From: Bosea sp. PAMC 26642 | Lineage (GTDB): Bacteria; Pseudomonadota; Alphaproteobacteria; Rhizobiales; Beijerinckiaceae | Direction: 5' to 3' | Assembly (NCBI RefSeq): GCF_001562255.1 | Contig: NZ_CP014301.1 | Location: forward strand, 2,604,001 to 2,668,000 | Length of the DNA stretch: 64,000 nucleotides | Shown here: positions 18,491 to 27,059 of the stretch, piece by piece | How the letters are laid out: each line of letters begins with the position of its first letter | Position numbering within the stretch: the stretch's first letter is position 1 | Notes under the pieces: generated by a model | Told to the model about the DNA's origin: nothing | Databases searched by the model: none | The model's input: the letters and a program-made list of their open reading frames with translations, nothing else | Made by a program: the position numbers and the translations under genes

Positions 18491-18808
18491 GCCATGCGGC
18501 TCCAAGAGATTCGCCCTCGTCGCGAGGCGGCGGCTCAAGCATAACCGCTGGGATTGGTCAAAGCGATAACGCGCCGGGCGGCACGGCCACGCCAGATGTC
18601 CCATAAAGGCACCATGCCTTTATTTCGGCTATCCGGCACGGCAGAGCCGTGAGCCCGAAAACACCCCGATTCTGCGGCATTCCAGGCTCTGTTGGCCGAT
18701 TTCGGCGCATCCGATGCGGGCATAGGCCTTGCCATTTCACCCTCGCAAGGCGTCTGGACGAGCGAACCTGTTTCGTTCCGGAGCGCCGGCGTCGCAGGAG
18801 TGGTTTGA
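18491..18808. promoter_or_regulatory. Divergent promoter region between rmlB and the sugar-phosphate transferase
   Basis: This 318-bp gap drives rmlBCDA leftwards and the polyprenyl glycosylphosphotransferase rightwards. It holds two perfect dyads: ATAAAGGCA (18603-18611) with TGCCTTTAT (18615-18623), spaced by three bases; and CACGGC (18637-18642) with GCCGTG (18646-18651), also spaced by three. Either could be a regulator site or an RNA hairpin. I see no gene in it. Confidence 0.5.
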
Positions 18809-20266
18809 ATGGCTCTGAGTTTCGACGAGCGGACATTTGGCGCCGCTTCCACCCGCGAGGAGCGCGCCAATCTGTGGCGTCACTGGTTTGGCGTGATCAT
18901 CGGCCTGACGGATGCCGTCACGGTGCTGACGATCGTGTTCGCGACCTCGCTCGTCTATCACCTCGTCGCTTATGAGGCCGCCGTCGATCTTCGGATTACG
19001 TCCGAACTCGCGGTCATGATCACCGCCATCTTCGTCTTCACCAACGTGATGCAGGGGCGCTACCAGCTCACTCACTACCTCTCGACCAAGGGGCAGATCG
19101 CTTCGGCCTTCTTCGTCTGGACAGTCACCATGGTCGCCTTCGTCGCCATCATCTTCCTGGCCAAGATCGACCAGTATTCCCGCGCCGTCGTGCTGGCGAC
19201 CTATCTATCCGGCGTTCCGCTCGTCGCCCTGGCGCGCAGCGTCATGGTCCGCACCATCTCGATGGCGAGCAAGACCGGGCGCATCACCACGGAGCGGATC
19301 TTCCTGATCGGTCGCGAGCCGGACGTGATGTCCTTCGTCTCGCGCCATCAACCCTGGAACATCGGCTTCGCCATCGCCGACGTTGCCCTGCTTCGCAGCA
19401 ACGATGCCCGCCGCATCAACGACCCCGCCGCCGCGCTTGCGGCAGATCTCGCCGCCGCCGCCACCCGCTGCCGGCAGTTGCGCCCCGACGCCGTCTTCAT
19501 CGCCTTGCCCTGGTCCGACCAGGAGACCATCGACGCCTGCATCGACGCCTTCATGAACCTTCCGGTCGCCATCCACCTGGCGCCCGAGCGGATCATGGAC
19601 CGCTTCGACAATCCCCATATCGTGCGCGTCGGCTCGCTCGCCAGTCTGCGTCTGACGCGGCCGGCGCTGTCGGGACTGGAGGTTGCAGCCAAGCGCATCT
19701 TCGACGTCGTGGCGGCGACCGCCCTGCTCATCGTCATTGCGCCCGTGCTCGCGCTGATCGCGGTCCTGATCAAGCTCGACTCGGCGGGACCCGTGCTGTT
19801 CCAGCAGCGCCGCCACGGCTTCAACCAGCAGACCTTCCGGATCTTCAAGTTCCGCAGCATGACGACGACCGACGACGGCGACGTGATCCGTCAGGCGACG
19901 CAGAACGACGTCCGCATCACCCGCATCGGGAAGGTCTTGAGGCGCTTCAATCTCGACGAACTGCCGCAATTGCTGAACGTCATCGCCGGCCAGATGTCGC
20001 TGGTCGGGCCGCGGCCCCATGCGCTCGCCCATGATCACGAGTTCCAGCGCAAGATCGCGCTCTATGCCCGCCGCCACAACGTCAAGCCCGGCATCACCGG
20101 TTGGGCCCAGGTCAACGGCCTGCGCGGCGAAACCGACACCGACGACAAGATGGCCAGGCGCATCGCCTACGACCACTGGTACATCGACAACTGGTCGTTC
20201 TGGCTCGACATCGCGATCCTCGTGCGGACCGTGATCAGCCGGAAGGCCTATCGCAACGCTGTGTGA
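18809..20266 (+). CDS. Undecaprenyl-phosphate sugar phosphotransferase (exopolysaccharide initiation)
   Basis: A 485-residue polyprenyl glycosylphosphotransferase of the WbaP/WcaJ family. It has an N-terminal half with several membrane segments (about 30-145), a central nucleotide-sugar-like domain, and a C-terminal catalytic domain starting KRIFDVVAATALLIV, with FKFRSM and PGITGWAQVNGLRGET motifs. It attaches the first sugar phosphate to undecaprenyl phosphate at the inner membrane. The start is supported by CAGGAG eight bases upstream. It faces away from the rhamnose operon, so the two form one surface polysaccharide locus. Confidence 0.93.
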   Translation: MALSFDERTFGAASTREERANLWRHWFGVIIGLTDAVTVLTIVFATSLVYHLVAYEAAVDLRITSELAVMITAIFVFTNVMQGRYQLTHYLSTKGQIASAFFVWTVTMVAFVAIIFLAKIDQYSRAVVLATYLSGVPLVALARSVMVRTISMASKTGRITTERIFLIGREPDVMSFVSRHQPWNIGFAIADVALLRSNDARRINDPAAALAADLAAAATRCRQLRPDAVFIALPWSDQETIDACIDAFMNLPVAIHLAPERIMDRFDNPHIVRVGSLASLRLTRPALSGLEVAAKRIFDVVAATALLIVIAPVLALIAVLIKLDSAGPVLFQQRRHGFNQQTFRIFKFRSMTTTDDGDVIRQATQNDVRITRIGKVLRRFNLDELPQLLNVIAGQMSLVGPRPHALAHDHEFQRKIALYARRHNVKPGITGWAQVNGLRGETDTDDKMARRIAYDHWYIDNWSFWLDIAILVRTVISRKAYRNAV

Positions 20267-20355
20267 GGTCTGGCAAGCCGGCTTCGCGAACGCGGAGGGT
20301 TTCTTAGCCGCGCGATAGCGCTTAAGAGGCAGCGGTCCAACCGCATCCGGCTCCC

Positions 20356-21474
20356 ATGTCCCATAACAGCTTCGGCCATCTCTTCCGCGTCACCACCTTC
20401 GGCGAGAGCCACGGTCCCGCGATCGGCTGCGTCGTCGATGGCTGCCCGCCGCTGCTGCCGCTGAGCGAGGCCGATATCCAGGTCGAACTCGACCGCAGGC
20501 GACCCGGCCAGTCGCGCTTCACCACGCAGCGGCAGGAGCCCGACCAGGTTCGGATCGTCTCGGGCGTCTTCGGACGTGAAAGCGACGGCGTGCAGGTGAC
20601 GACCGGCACCTCGATCGGGCTGATGATCGACAATGTCGACCAGCGCTCGAAGGACTATTCCGAGATCAAGGACAAGTACCGACCCGGTCACGCCGATTTC
20701 ACCTATGACGTGAAATACGGCATCCGCGATTATCGCGGCGGCGGGCGTTCCTCGGCGCGCGAGACCGCGATGCGGGTCGCGGCCGGCGCCATCGCGCGCA
20801 AGGTCGTGCCCGGCATGGTCGTGCGTGGCGCGCTCGTCCAGATGGGACCGCACAGGATCGATCGCACCAACTGGGACTGGGACGAGGTCGCCAGCAACCC
20901 GTTCTTCTGCCCGGACGCTAAAGCCGCAAAGCTGTTCGAGGCCTATCTCGACGGCATCCGCAAATCCGGCTCCTCGATCGGCGCCGTGCTGGAGATCGTC
21001 GCCGAGGGCGTGCCAGCTGGCCTGGGCGCGCCGATCTATGGCAAGCTCGACGCCGAGATCGCCGCCGCTTTGATGAGCATCAATGCCGTCAAAGGCGTCG
21101 AGATCGGCGACGGCTTCGGCGCAGCCGAGCTTGCGGGGGAGCAGAACGCCGACGAGATGCGGGCCGGCAATGACGGCGCGCCGCTCTTCCTGTCGAACCA
21201 TGCAGGCGGCATCCTGGGCGGCATCTCCACCGGCCAGCCCATCGTGGCGCGCTTCGCCGTCAAGCCGACCTCCTCGATTCTTGCGACCCGCGCGACGGTG
21301 ACGCGGACGGGCGGCGAGGCCGATATGTTCACCAAGGGCCGCCACGACCCCTGCGTCGGCATCCGCGCCGTACCGGTCGGCGAGGCGATGGTGGCCTGCG
21401 TCCTGGCGGACCATTTCATGCGCCATCGCGCGCAGGTGGGTGTCGTGGAGCCGCGTTGGCCGTTTCAGGATTGA
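20356..21474 (+). CDS. aroC: Chorismate synthase
   Basis: A 372-residue FMN-dependent enzyme that converts EPSP to chorismate, the last common step of aromatic amino-acid synthesis. It shows the family signatures [17 protein letters not shown], the [12 protein letters not shown] loop, [14 protein letters not shown] and [20 protein letters not shown]. Length and motifs are standard. It starts 89 bases after the polysaccharide gene and is functionally unrelated to it. Confidence 0.97.
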   Translation: MSHNSFGHLFRVTTFGESHGPAIGCVVDGCPPLLPLSEADIQVELDRRRPGQSRFTTQRQEPDQVRIVSGVFGRESDGVQVTTGTSIGLMIDNVDQRSKDYSEIKDKYRPGHADFTYDVKYGIRDYRGGGRSSARETAMRVAAGAIARKVVPGMVVRGALVQMGPHRIDRTNWDWDEVASNPFFCPDAKAAKLFEAYLDGIRKSGSSIGAVLEIVAEGVPAGLGAPIYGKLDAEIAAALMSINAVKGVEIGDGFGAAELAGEQNADEMRAGNDGAPLFLSNHAGGILGGISTGQPIVARFAVKPTSSILATRATVTRTGGEADMFTKGRHDPCVGIRAVPVGEAMVACVLADHFMRHRAQVGVVEPRWPFQD

Positions 21475-21517
21475 CGTTCTGAAGCAGTCTTTATTTCTTT
21501 CAAAAGCATCGCGATAT

Positions 21518-21540
21518 ATGATATGCGTATGGCATATCAT
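21518..21540. promoter_or_regulatory. Likely VapBC operator palindrome
   Basis: ATGATATGC (21518-21526) and GCATATCAT (21532-21540) are perfect inverted 9-bp arms separated by five bases, in an AT-rich patch 11 bases before the antitoxin ATG. This is the standard position for autoregulation of a VapBC operon by the ribbon-helix-helix antitoxin or its complex with the toxin. Confidence 0.65.
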
Positions 21541-21551
21541 TGGAGTACCCG

Positions 21552-21767
21552 ATGCGTGCCTTGATCGATATGAACGATGCTCAGGTCGAAGCCCTCGACA
21601 CCATCGCGAGACGGGTGCGGCTATCCCGTGCGGCCCTGATCAGGGCCGCGATCGACGATTATCTCGACCGCCATCATCGTGAACAGGTCGAGGACGGCTT
21701 TGGTCTGTGGGGTCAGCGCAAGGTTGACGGCCTGGCTTATCAGGAGGAGGCGCGTCGCGAATGGTAG
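21552..21767 (+). CDS. vapB: Ribbon-helix-helix antitoxin of a VapBC module
   Basis: A 71-residue protein. The N-terminal MRALIDMNDAQVEALDTIAR strand-helix pattern followed by RLSRAALIRAAIDDYL is a CopG/RHH DNA-binding domain; the C-terminal tail (FGLWGQRKVDG) would wrap the toxin. GGAG lies seven bases before the ATG at 21552. It overlaps the toxin gene by seven bases. It neutralises the toxin and represses the operon through the upstream palindrome. Confidence 0.85.
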   Translation: MRALIDMNDAQVEALDTIARRVRLSRAALIRAAIDDYLDRHHREQVEDGFGLWGQRKVDGLAYQEEARREW

Positions 21768-22126
21768 GCGCGTTGTTCGACACCAATATCCTGATCGATC
21801 ACCTGAATGCCGTCCCCCAGGCCCGCGAGGAAATCGAGCGCTTCGAAAGCCGGGCCGTCAGCATCATCACCTGGATGGAGGTGATGGTCGGGGCGGGTAC
21901 CGATCTGGTCGATCCGACCCGGCGTTTTCTCGAAGGCTTCAAAGTCATCGCTCTTGACGATCAGATCGCCGGCCGTGCGGTGGCGCTGCGACGAACGCAC
22001 CGGATCAAACTACCCGATGCGGTGATCTGGGCCACGGCTCAGACCACCGGACGTCTGCTTGTGACCCGCAACACCAAGGACTTCCCAGCGGACGATCCGG
22101 GAATACGCGAACCCTACGTCTTGTGA
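21761..22126 (+). CDS. vapC: PIN domain ribonuclease toxin (VapC)
   Basis: A 121-residue PIN domain protein with the acidic quartet visible as Asp7 (FDTNILID), Glu40 (TWMEVM), Asp86 (LPDAVIWA) and Asp107 (NTKDF). VapC toxins are magnesium-dependent RNases that usually cut tRNA or rRNA loops. The start overlaps vapB, ensuring coupled translation. All catalytic acids are present, so it should be active. Confidence 0.9.
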   Translation: MVGALFDTNILIDHLNAVPQAREEIERFESRAVSIITWMEVMVGAGTDLVDPTRRFLEGFKVIALDDQIAGRAVALRRTHRIKLPDAVIWATAQTTGRLLVTRNTKDFPADDPGIREPYVL

Positions 22127-22237
22127 CGAACACGTCGTCCCAAGCGATGAGGATGATCATGACAGAGATATTCAGCCACACCAAAATTTTGAGAATCCTT
22201 CATTGCAACTGAAACGTCGTCGCATTAGCTTCCTCCC

Positions 22238-23515
22238 ATGAAACTCGACGCCTGGCTCACCCAGAACAAGACCGGCCGCAGCGCCTTTGCGCGGCAGGTC
22301 GGGCTGTCGCCGGCCAGCGTCACGGCGCTCTGCAACGACCAGAGCGCCTGGATCTCGCGCGAAAGCGCCGAGCGCATCGCCGCAGCAACGGGCGGCGCCG
22401 TCACCCCCAATGATTTTCTCGGCCTTGTCGGGCCGCGCGAGGCCGTCATGTCCAGCAACGTCACGAAAACCATCGAAGCCTTCGCCCGCGGCGAGATCGT
22501 CATCGTCACCGACGACGACGATCGCGAGAACGAGGGCGACCTGATCGTCGCTGCCTCGCTCTGCACGCCCGAGAAGATGGCCTTCATCATCCGCAACACC
22601 TGCGGCATCGTCTGCGCGCCGCTGACCTCGGGTGAGGCGCGCCGGCTGCGGCTCGATCCGATGGTGTCGAGCAACGACGCTCCGCTCGGCACCGCCTTCA
22701 CCGTCACCGTCGACGTCAAGCACGGGCTCACCACCGGCATCTCGGCCGAGCAGCGCTGCAACACCGTGCGCGCACTCGCCAACGGCAATATGGGCGCGGC
22801 CGATTTCGTCCGGCCCGGCCATGTCTTCCCGCTGATCGCGAAGGATGGCGGCGTGTTGATGCGCTCGGGCCATACGGAGGCCGCCGTCGATCTCTGCAAG
22901 CTCGCCGAGCTGCCGCAGGTCGGCGTCATCTGCGAACTCGCCAATGACGACGGCACGGTGATGAAGGGGCCGCAGATCACGGCCTTCGCCCAGAAGCACG
23001 GGCTGCAGCAGATTACCGTCGCCGATCTGATCGCCTATCGTCAGGCCCGCGAGAAGCTGGTCGAGCGGGTGCATTCCTTCCCGGTCAAGACCGCCTTCGG
23101 CGAGATGACGGGCCATGTCTACATCACCCCCTTCGAGGACACGCAGCATTTTGCCTTCGTCATGGGCAAGATCGGCGATGGCGAGAAGGTGCCGGCCCGG
23201 CTGCACCGGGCCGATGTGGTCTCCGACGTGCTCGGCGGCGCAAGTTCGATCCAGTGCGCGCTGAAGCGCTTCCAGCAGGACGGACGCGGCGTGCTGATCT
23301 ATCTGCGCGACGGCTCGGCCGGCGTGCCGATCAAGAGCGTCGAGGACGGCTCGGACGCGCAACGCTCCCAGCAATGGCGCGAGATCGGCCTGGGCGCCCA
23401 GATCTTGCGCGACCTCGGCGTCGGCTCGATCGTCAACCTCGCCGCCTCGGCCCGCTCCTTCGTGGGACTAAGCGGCTTCGGCATCGAGATCGCAGGGACG
23501 GAGCCGCTGGAATAA
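22238..23515 (+). CDS. ribB: 3,4-dihydroxy-2-butanone-4-phosphate synthase with N-terminal HTH and degenerate GTP cyclohydrolase II domain
   Basis: A 425-residue fusion. Residues 1-62 form a Cro/YdaS-like helix-turn-helix (AFARQVGLSPASVTALC). Residues 72-275 are the RibB domain with TDDDDRENEGDLIVAA (from 91) and the substrate segment RPGHVFPL; it converts ribulose-5-phosphate to the riboflavin precursor. Residues 285-425 align with GTP cyclohydrolase II, but the zinc cysteines of the usual GDVFGSLRCDCG motif are absent (here SDVLGGASSIQC), so that half is probably inactive. Met71 would be a standard RibB start, suggesting the HTH was added later. I see no FMN riboswitch in the 111-bp upstream gap. 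Confidence 0.92.
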   Translation: MKLDAWLTQNKTGRSAFARQVGLSPASVTALCNDQSAWISRESAERIAAATGGAVTPNDFLGLVGPREAVMSSNVTKTIEAFARGEIVIVTDDDDRENEGDLIVAASLCTPEKMAFIIRNTCGIVCAPLTSGEARRLRLDPMVSSNDAPLGTAFTVTVDVKHGLTTGISAEQRCNTVRALANGNMGAADFVRPGHVFPLIAKDGGVLMRSGHTEAAVDLCKLAELPQVGVICELANDDGTVMKGPQITAFAQKHGLQQITVADLIAYRQAREKLVERVHSFPVKTAFGEMTGHVYITPFEDTQHFAFVMGKIGDGEKVPARLHRADVVSDVLGGASSIQCALKRFQQDGRGVLIYLRDGSAGVPIKSVEDGSDAQRSQQWREIGLGAQILRDLGVGSIVNLAASARSFVGLSGFGIEIAGTEPLE

Positions 23516-23689
23516 GCCCGCTCGCGATGGCTTTGAATACGGCGCCATGATTAGTCCCCGACCGGACGAGTAGCCTCAGAGAGGCGTTAAGAGCATATAA
23601 TATCGCCGTGCGGATCGCGGCATTGCGCAGTGTATGGGCAATATGGCGATGGCGAGCGATCAACTCCGACGTGACGATGGGTCGGTTTG

Positions 23690-24007
23690 TCATTTCGCGT
23701 CCGCCACTTTGGCGGACCATGCGCGACCCCGAATAACACTGCAGATCTGGAATCTGTAGTCGCTGAAAAAGCTTTCGATCCCGCGCCTTTTGGCCTTTGC
23801 ATGCTCTGGGTGAACGCGCCACGCCCTGAGCGCCTCCTCGGAATCGAACTCCACGATCGTCACCCTTTCGCCGTCCTCAGCGACAAAGCCTTTGTGAGAG
23901 ACGTAGCCGGAAATGCCCCGGGCGAGTTCGCTCATGCTCTTGGCCACTGGGCCGTATTCGTCTTGAACGCCCGGGTTGAGGCGAGAGCGGAATATAGTGA
24001 CGATCAT
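23690..24007 (-). CDS. Antibiotic biosynthesis monooxygenase (ABM) domain protein
   Basis: A 105-residue protein of the dimeric ferredoxin-like ABM fold. The pattern MIVTIFRSRL, then TIVEFDSEEALRAWRVHPEH and the SFFSDYRFQIC segment is typical of small Rhizobiales ABM proteins. They may oxidise quinone-like or heme-like compounds, but many are uncharacterised. It stands alone between ribB and a LysR gene on the same strand; no partner is evident. Confidence 0.85.
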   Translation of the reverse strand: MIVTIFRSRLNPGVQDEYGPVAKSMSELARGISGYVSHKGFVAEDGERVTIVEFDSEEALRAWRVHPEHAKAKRRGIESFFSDYRFQICSVIRGRAWSAKVADAK

Positions 24008-24124
24008 GACGGCAAGAACCTCTGCAAGCGGAACGGGATCGCGGCTCGTTGGGCCAGCGCTCGCGATGTCAGCGGAAGGTGCGCCTCACCATAATATAAA
24101 TCAAATGCATATATAAAATTATGA

Positions 24125-25042
24125 TTATGCCAGATTTGATCGATGGTCGAGTTTGGCTTTCATCGCCTCTGTCAGCAATTCGATCGCAGGATCGAAACGT
24201 CCCGGTATTGCATTGCGGATCAACGTCACCGTCGCCGGCAAGGCGAAATCCTTCACATCGAGGATGTGCAGACCGTGACGGTGTGGGCTGTCCTCGAGCT
24301 GCCGGCGTGGCACGAGGCCCAAGCCACCGCTGTGGGAGAGTAGCGACAGTTGAAGGTCTTCCCCGAAGATTTCAGCTCCGATCTGCAGCGGTAGTTGTTG
24401 CCGATCGAAGGATCTGACCAGCGCCGCACGGCACCCGCAGCCCGGGGGATTAAGGAACCAGCTTTCTCCCGACAGATCGCGCAGCCGCCAAGGGCTGCCG
24501 TCCCGCCGGGTCTGAGATCTGGAGGCTGAAACGATGACCACGTGCTCGGCTCCGAGCGAAATCCGTAGGAGGCCGGCTGGAACGGTGTGGGCCTCCGTCA
24601 ACAACCCCACGGCGCAATCGAGCGCACCGCCGCGTATGTCTTCAATGAGTGCTGAGCTCCAGTTCGAGCCGACCTGCAGCCGAATGCGTGGAAAGCTCCG
24701 GCGCAAGGCATCGAGCGGTGTCGTCAGGACCATCTCGCCCAGCCCATGGGCGACGCCTATTCTCAACTCGCCGGCAGGGTCGGCCGTGCGCGTCGCGCAG
24801 GCTTCCAACTCGGCGACTGCTGCGAGAACGCGCCTGCAATGCTCGAGCACATGGTTGCCGAGCGCCGTCAACGCTGCCGGCTTTACCGAGCGATCGAACA
24901 GAGGATCGTCTCCGATCGCAGCCTCAAAGTTCTGGATCCGCCGGGTAGTCGCCGGCTGCGTCAGGTTTAGCCGTGTGGCCGCCCGGTTAACCGAGCCGGT
25001 CTCAGCAGCCGCCACGAAGGCTCGAATATCTTGCAGGTTCAT
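24125..25042 (-). CDS. LysR family transcriptional regulator
   Basis: A 305-residue regulator. The N-terminal winged helix reads MNLQDIRAFVAAAETGSVNRAA then LNLTQPATTRRIQNFE, and residues about 90-300 form the periplasmic-binding-like effector domain. ATG 25042 is the natural start; a further in-frame start at 25069 is unlikely. The next gene, a histone-deacetylase-like protein, is on the same strand upstream, so the target is not obvious. Confidence 0.93.
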   Translation of the reverse strand: MNLQDIRAFVAAAETGSVNRAATRLNLTQPATTRRIQNFEAAIGDDPLFDRSVKPAALTALGNHVLEHCRRVLAAVAELEACATRTADPAGELRIGVAHGLGEMVLTTPLDALRRSFPRIRLQVGSNWSSALIEDIRGGALDCAVGLLTEAHTVPAGLLRISLGAEHVVIVSASRSQTRRDGSPWRLRDLSGESWFLNPPGCGCRAALVRSFDRQQLPLQIGAEIFGEDLQLSLLSHSGGLGLVPRRQLEDSPHRHGLHILDVKDFALPATVTLIRNAIPGRFDPAIELLTEAMKAKLDHRSNLA

Positions 25043-25108
25043 GCGACCCAAGCATAAACGAATTGCCATTATGCAGGAAGCCGGCGCTAAGCGGATTGCA
25101 AATCAAAG

Positions 25109-26077
25109 TTATGATTCGCAGTCTTCGATCGTGATCCCTCTGGTGATCTGTCCCCGCATCAGCGCCATGACATGCGCCGCGACCGATTTCGACAACCCTT
25201 CCAGATCGTAGCCCCCCTCCAGCACCGAGACGACGCGCCCGCCGGAATGCCGGTCGGCGATCGCCATCAGCTTCTGCGTCGCCCAGGCGAAGTCGGTCTC
25301 CTTCAGGTTGATGTTGGCGAGCGGATCGCGCCAATGTGCGTCGAAGCCTGCTGAAATGATGATCAGGTCGGGCTGGAAGCTCTCGATGCGCGGCAGCAGC
25401 GCGCTCTCGAAGGCCTCGCGAAACACCTCCGAGCCGTCGCCGGCCCGCAGCGGCGCGTTGACGATGGTACCATACGCCCCGCGTTCGGAGGCCGCGCCTG
25501 TGCCGGGATAGAGCGGCATCTCATGCGTCGAGGCGTAGAGCACGCTCGGATCGTCCCAGAATATCTCCTGCGTGCCGTTGCCGTGATGCACGTCCCAATC
25601 GACGATCGCCACGCGCTCGGCGCCGTGGATCGTCTGCGCGTGGCGGGCGGCGATGGCGGCGCTGTTGAAGAAGCAGAACCCCATCGCCTTGCTGCTTTCG
25701 GCATGGTGTCCGGGCGGTCGCAGCGCGCAGAAGGCGTTGGCCGCCCTGCCCCGCATCACCTCGTCGACCGCGTGGGTCGCGCCGCCGACCCCGCGCAGCG
25801 CCGCCTCCACCGTACCGGGAGACATCAGCGTATCGGCATCGAAAGCGACCAGCCCGCTCTCCGGCGAGGCCGCCACGATCGCTTCGGCGAAGTCGCGTGG
25901 GTGGCACAGCGTCACCTGTTCGAGCGTGCCCAGCGGCGCGTCGATACGGCCTAGGCCGGCGAAACGCTCGTCCTCCAGCACCTGTTCGATGATTCGCAGC
26001 CGATCGGCACGTTCGGGATGCCCCGGAGGCGTCGCGTGGCGCAGGCTGGCGGCATGGGTAACAAGCAGGGTCGTCAC
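25109..26077 (-). CDS. Histone deacetylase family protein (acetylpolyamine amidohydrolase-like)
   Basis: A 322-residue zinc amidohydrolase. All arginase/deacetylase-fold motifs are present: RPPGHHAE (catalytic histidine pair), the metal-binding DWDVHHGNGT, STHEMPLYPGTG and SAGFDAHWRDPL. Bacterial members deacetylate acetylpolyamines, acetoin-linked proteins or other acetylamides. The start is the GTG at 26077, preceded by AGGACG; the longer reading from 26146 has no family similarity. A divergent stress-type promoter for the L,D-transpeptidase lies immediately upstream. Confidence 0.92.
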   Translation of the reverse strand: MTTLLVTHAASLRHATPPGHPERADRLRIIEQVLEDERFAGLGRIDAPLGTLEQVTLCHPRDFAEAIVAASPESGLVAFDADTLMSPGTVEAALRGVGGATHAVDEVMRGRAANAFCALRPPGHHAESSKAMGFCFFNSAAIAARHAQTIHGAERVAIVDWDVHHGNGTQEIFWDDPSVLYASTHEMPLYPGTGAASERGAYGTIVNAPLRAGDGSEVFREAFESALLPRIESFQPDLIIISAGFDAHWRDPLANINLKETDFAWATQKLMAIADRHSGGRVVSVLEGGYDLEGLSKSVAAHVMALMRGQITRGITIEDCES

Positions 26078-26170
26078 TGAAACACGTCCTTGGGGCGCGT
26101 GGCTTGCGTGAACCGACGTATCTGCTTTGCCACTATTGCGGCACAACCGCGCAAATCAGCCGCCACAAAG

Positions 26171-26195
26171 GGAACGCGATTGCGCCCTACTCGTT
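26171..26195 (+). promoter_or_regulatory. EcfG-type general stress promoter
   Basis: GGAAC at 26171-26175 and CGTT at 26192-26195 are separated by exactly 16 bases, matching the consensus of the alphaproteobacterial general stress sigma factor. It points at the L,D-transpeptidase start 113 bases downstream, implying a leader of roughly 105 nt. Confidence 0.7.
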
Positions 26196-26308
26196 TCGGC
26201 CCTAGAGCTTCGGAAAGCGCGCTGTATCGCGTTGATTTCGGGCTGATACGAAGCGTTAACCCCGGATTCATCATAAAGGTCGCCCTCGGGCCGCTCTGGT
26301 GTGAAGTC

Positions 26309-26905
26309 ATGAAACAGACTGTGATGGTTGCGTTGGCCGTGTCGACCCTTCTGGGCGCCTGCCAATACAAGACCGTGAACGCGCCCTCGCTTTCGGCGCG
26401 CGACGCTGAGTACATCGCGCTGGTCCCGAACTTCGACGTCCATCTTCCCTTTCTGCCCTACGAGATTTCCGACCCCACCGGCCAGGCGCCCGGCACGATC
26501 GTCGTCGATACCAAGGCGAAGTTTCTCTATTACGTGCTGCCGAACAAGAAGGCGATCCGATACGGCGTCGCGACCGGCGACGAGGCCTTTGGCTGGACGG
26601 GCGAGGCCGTGATTCAGCGCAAGGCCGAGTGGCCGCGCTGGACCCCGCCGGCCGAGATGCTCGCGCGCTGGCCGCATCTGGCGCCCCGCGCCGGCGGCAT
26701 GGAAGGCGGCCCCGACAATCCCCTCGGCGCCCGCGCGCTCTATCTCTACCAGAACGGCCACGACACGCTCTATCGCATCCACGGCACGAACGAACCCGAG
26801 ACGATCGGCCGCTCAGCTTCGTCGGGCTGCATCCGGATGCGCAACATCGACGTGATCGAGTTGTTCAACCGCGTGCCCGTGGGGACGAAGGTCATCGTCA
26901 CCTGA
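26309..26905 (+). CDS. L,D-transpeptidase lipoprotein (YkuD domain)
   Basis: A 198-residue envelope enzyme. The lipobox LLGAC puts the lipidated cysteine at 18. The YkuD catalytic domain follows, with His158 in YRIHGTNEP and catalytic Cys174 in RSASSGCIRMRN. Such enzymes make 3-3 cross-links in peptidoglycan or attach proteins to it. The ATG at 26309 gives the lipoprotein signal; the frame is open upstream but without signal features. The EcfG-like promoter suggests cell-wall remodelling under stress. Confidence 0.93.
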   Translation: MKQTVMVALAVSTLLGACQYKTVNAPSLSARDAEYIALVPNFDVHLPFLPYEISDPTGQAPGTIVVDTKAKFLYYVLPNKKAIRYGVATGDEAFGWTGEAVIQRKAEWPRWTPPAEMLARWPHLAPRAGGMEGGPDNPLGARALYLYQNGHDTLYRIHGTNEPETIGRSASSGCIRMRNIDVIELFNRVPVGTKVIVT

Positions 26906-26918
26906 ATCGACGGTAGAC

Positions 26919-26957
26919 AAAAAAGACCGGCGAGAGTTGGAGGACTCTGCGCCGGTC
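26919..26957 (-). terminator. Rho-independent terminator, minus strand
   Basis: Stem arms GACCGGCGAGAGT (26925-26937) and ACTCT-G-CGCCGGTC (26944-26957) pair over 13 bp with a single bulge and a six-base loop. On the minus strand the stem is followed by six T residues (26924-26919). The nearest annotated minus-strand gene ends 314 bases away, so this more likely ends the short transcript proposed at 26919-27053. Confidence 0.7.
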
Positions 26958-27053
26958 GGATATCAAGGGTCTCGTCGAAGGTTCTACGAAGAGCGGTAGG
27001 CCAAGCTGTTCCGAAGGACACCGGCAAGCCGGGATGGTTGATCCTTCAGGCGC
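26919..27053 (-). ncRNA. Putative stress-induced small RNA or micro-ORF transcript
   Basis: An EcfG-like promoter (27085-27060) and a strong intrinsic terminator (26957-26919) bracket about 135 bases on the minus strand. No conventional gene occupies it. One frame starting at a TTG near 27067 and ending at 26990 would encode about 25 residues (YERLKDQPSRLAGVLRNSLA and a short tail), but the TTG would lie slightly upstream of the predicted transcript start. Either an sRNA or a tiny protein is possible; this is inference from the promoter-terminator pairing. Confidence 0.4.
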
Positions 27054-27059
27054 TCATAC

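Noticed and set aside
22127..22237. Possible FMN riboswitch upstream of ribB
   Set aside because: The 111-bp gap lacks the conserved RFN-element blocks, and its length is short for a full element.
24025..24050. GGAAC followed by CGTT upstream of the ABM gene
   Set aside because: The spacing is only 12 bases and the orientation points away from the gene.
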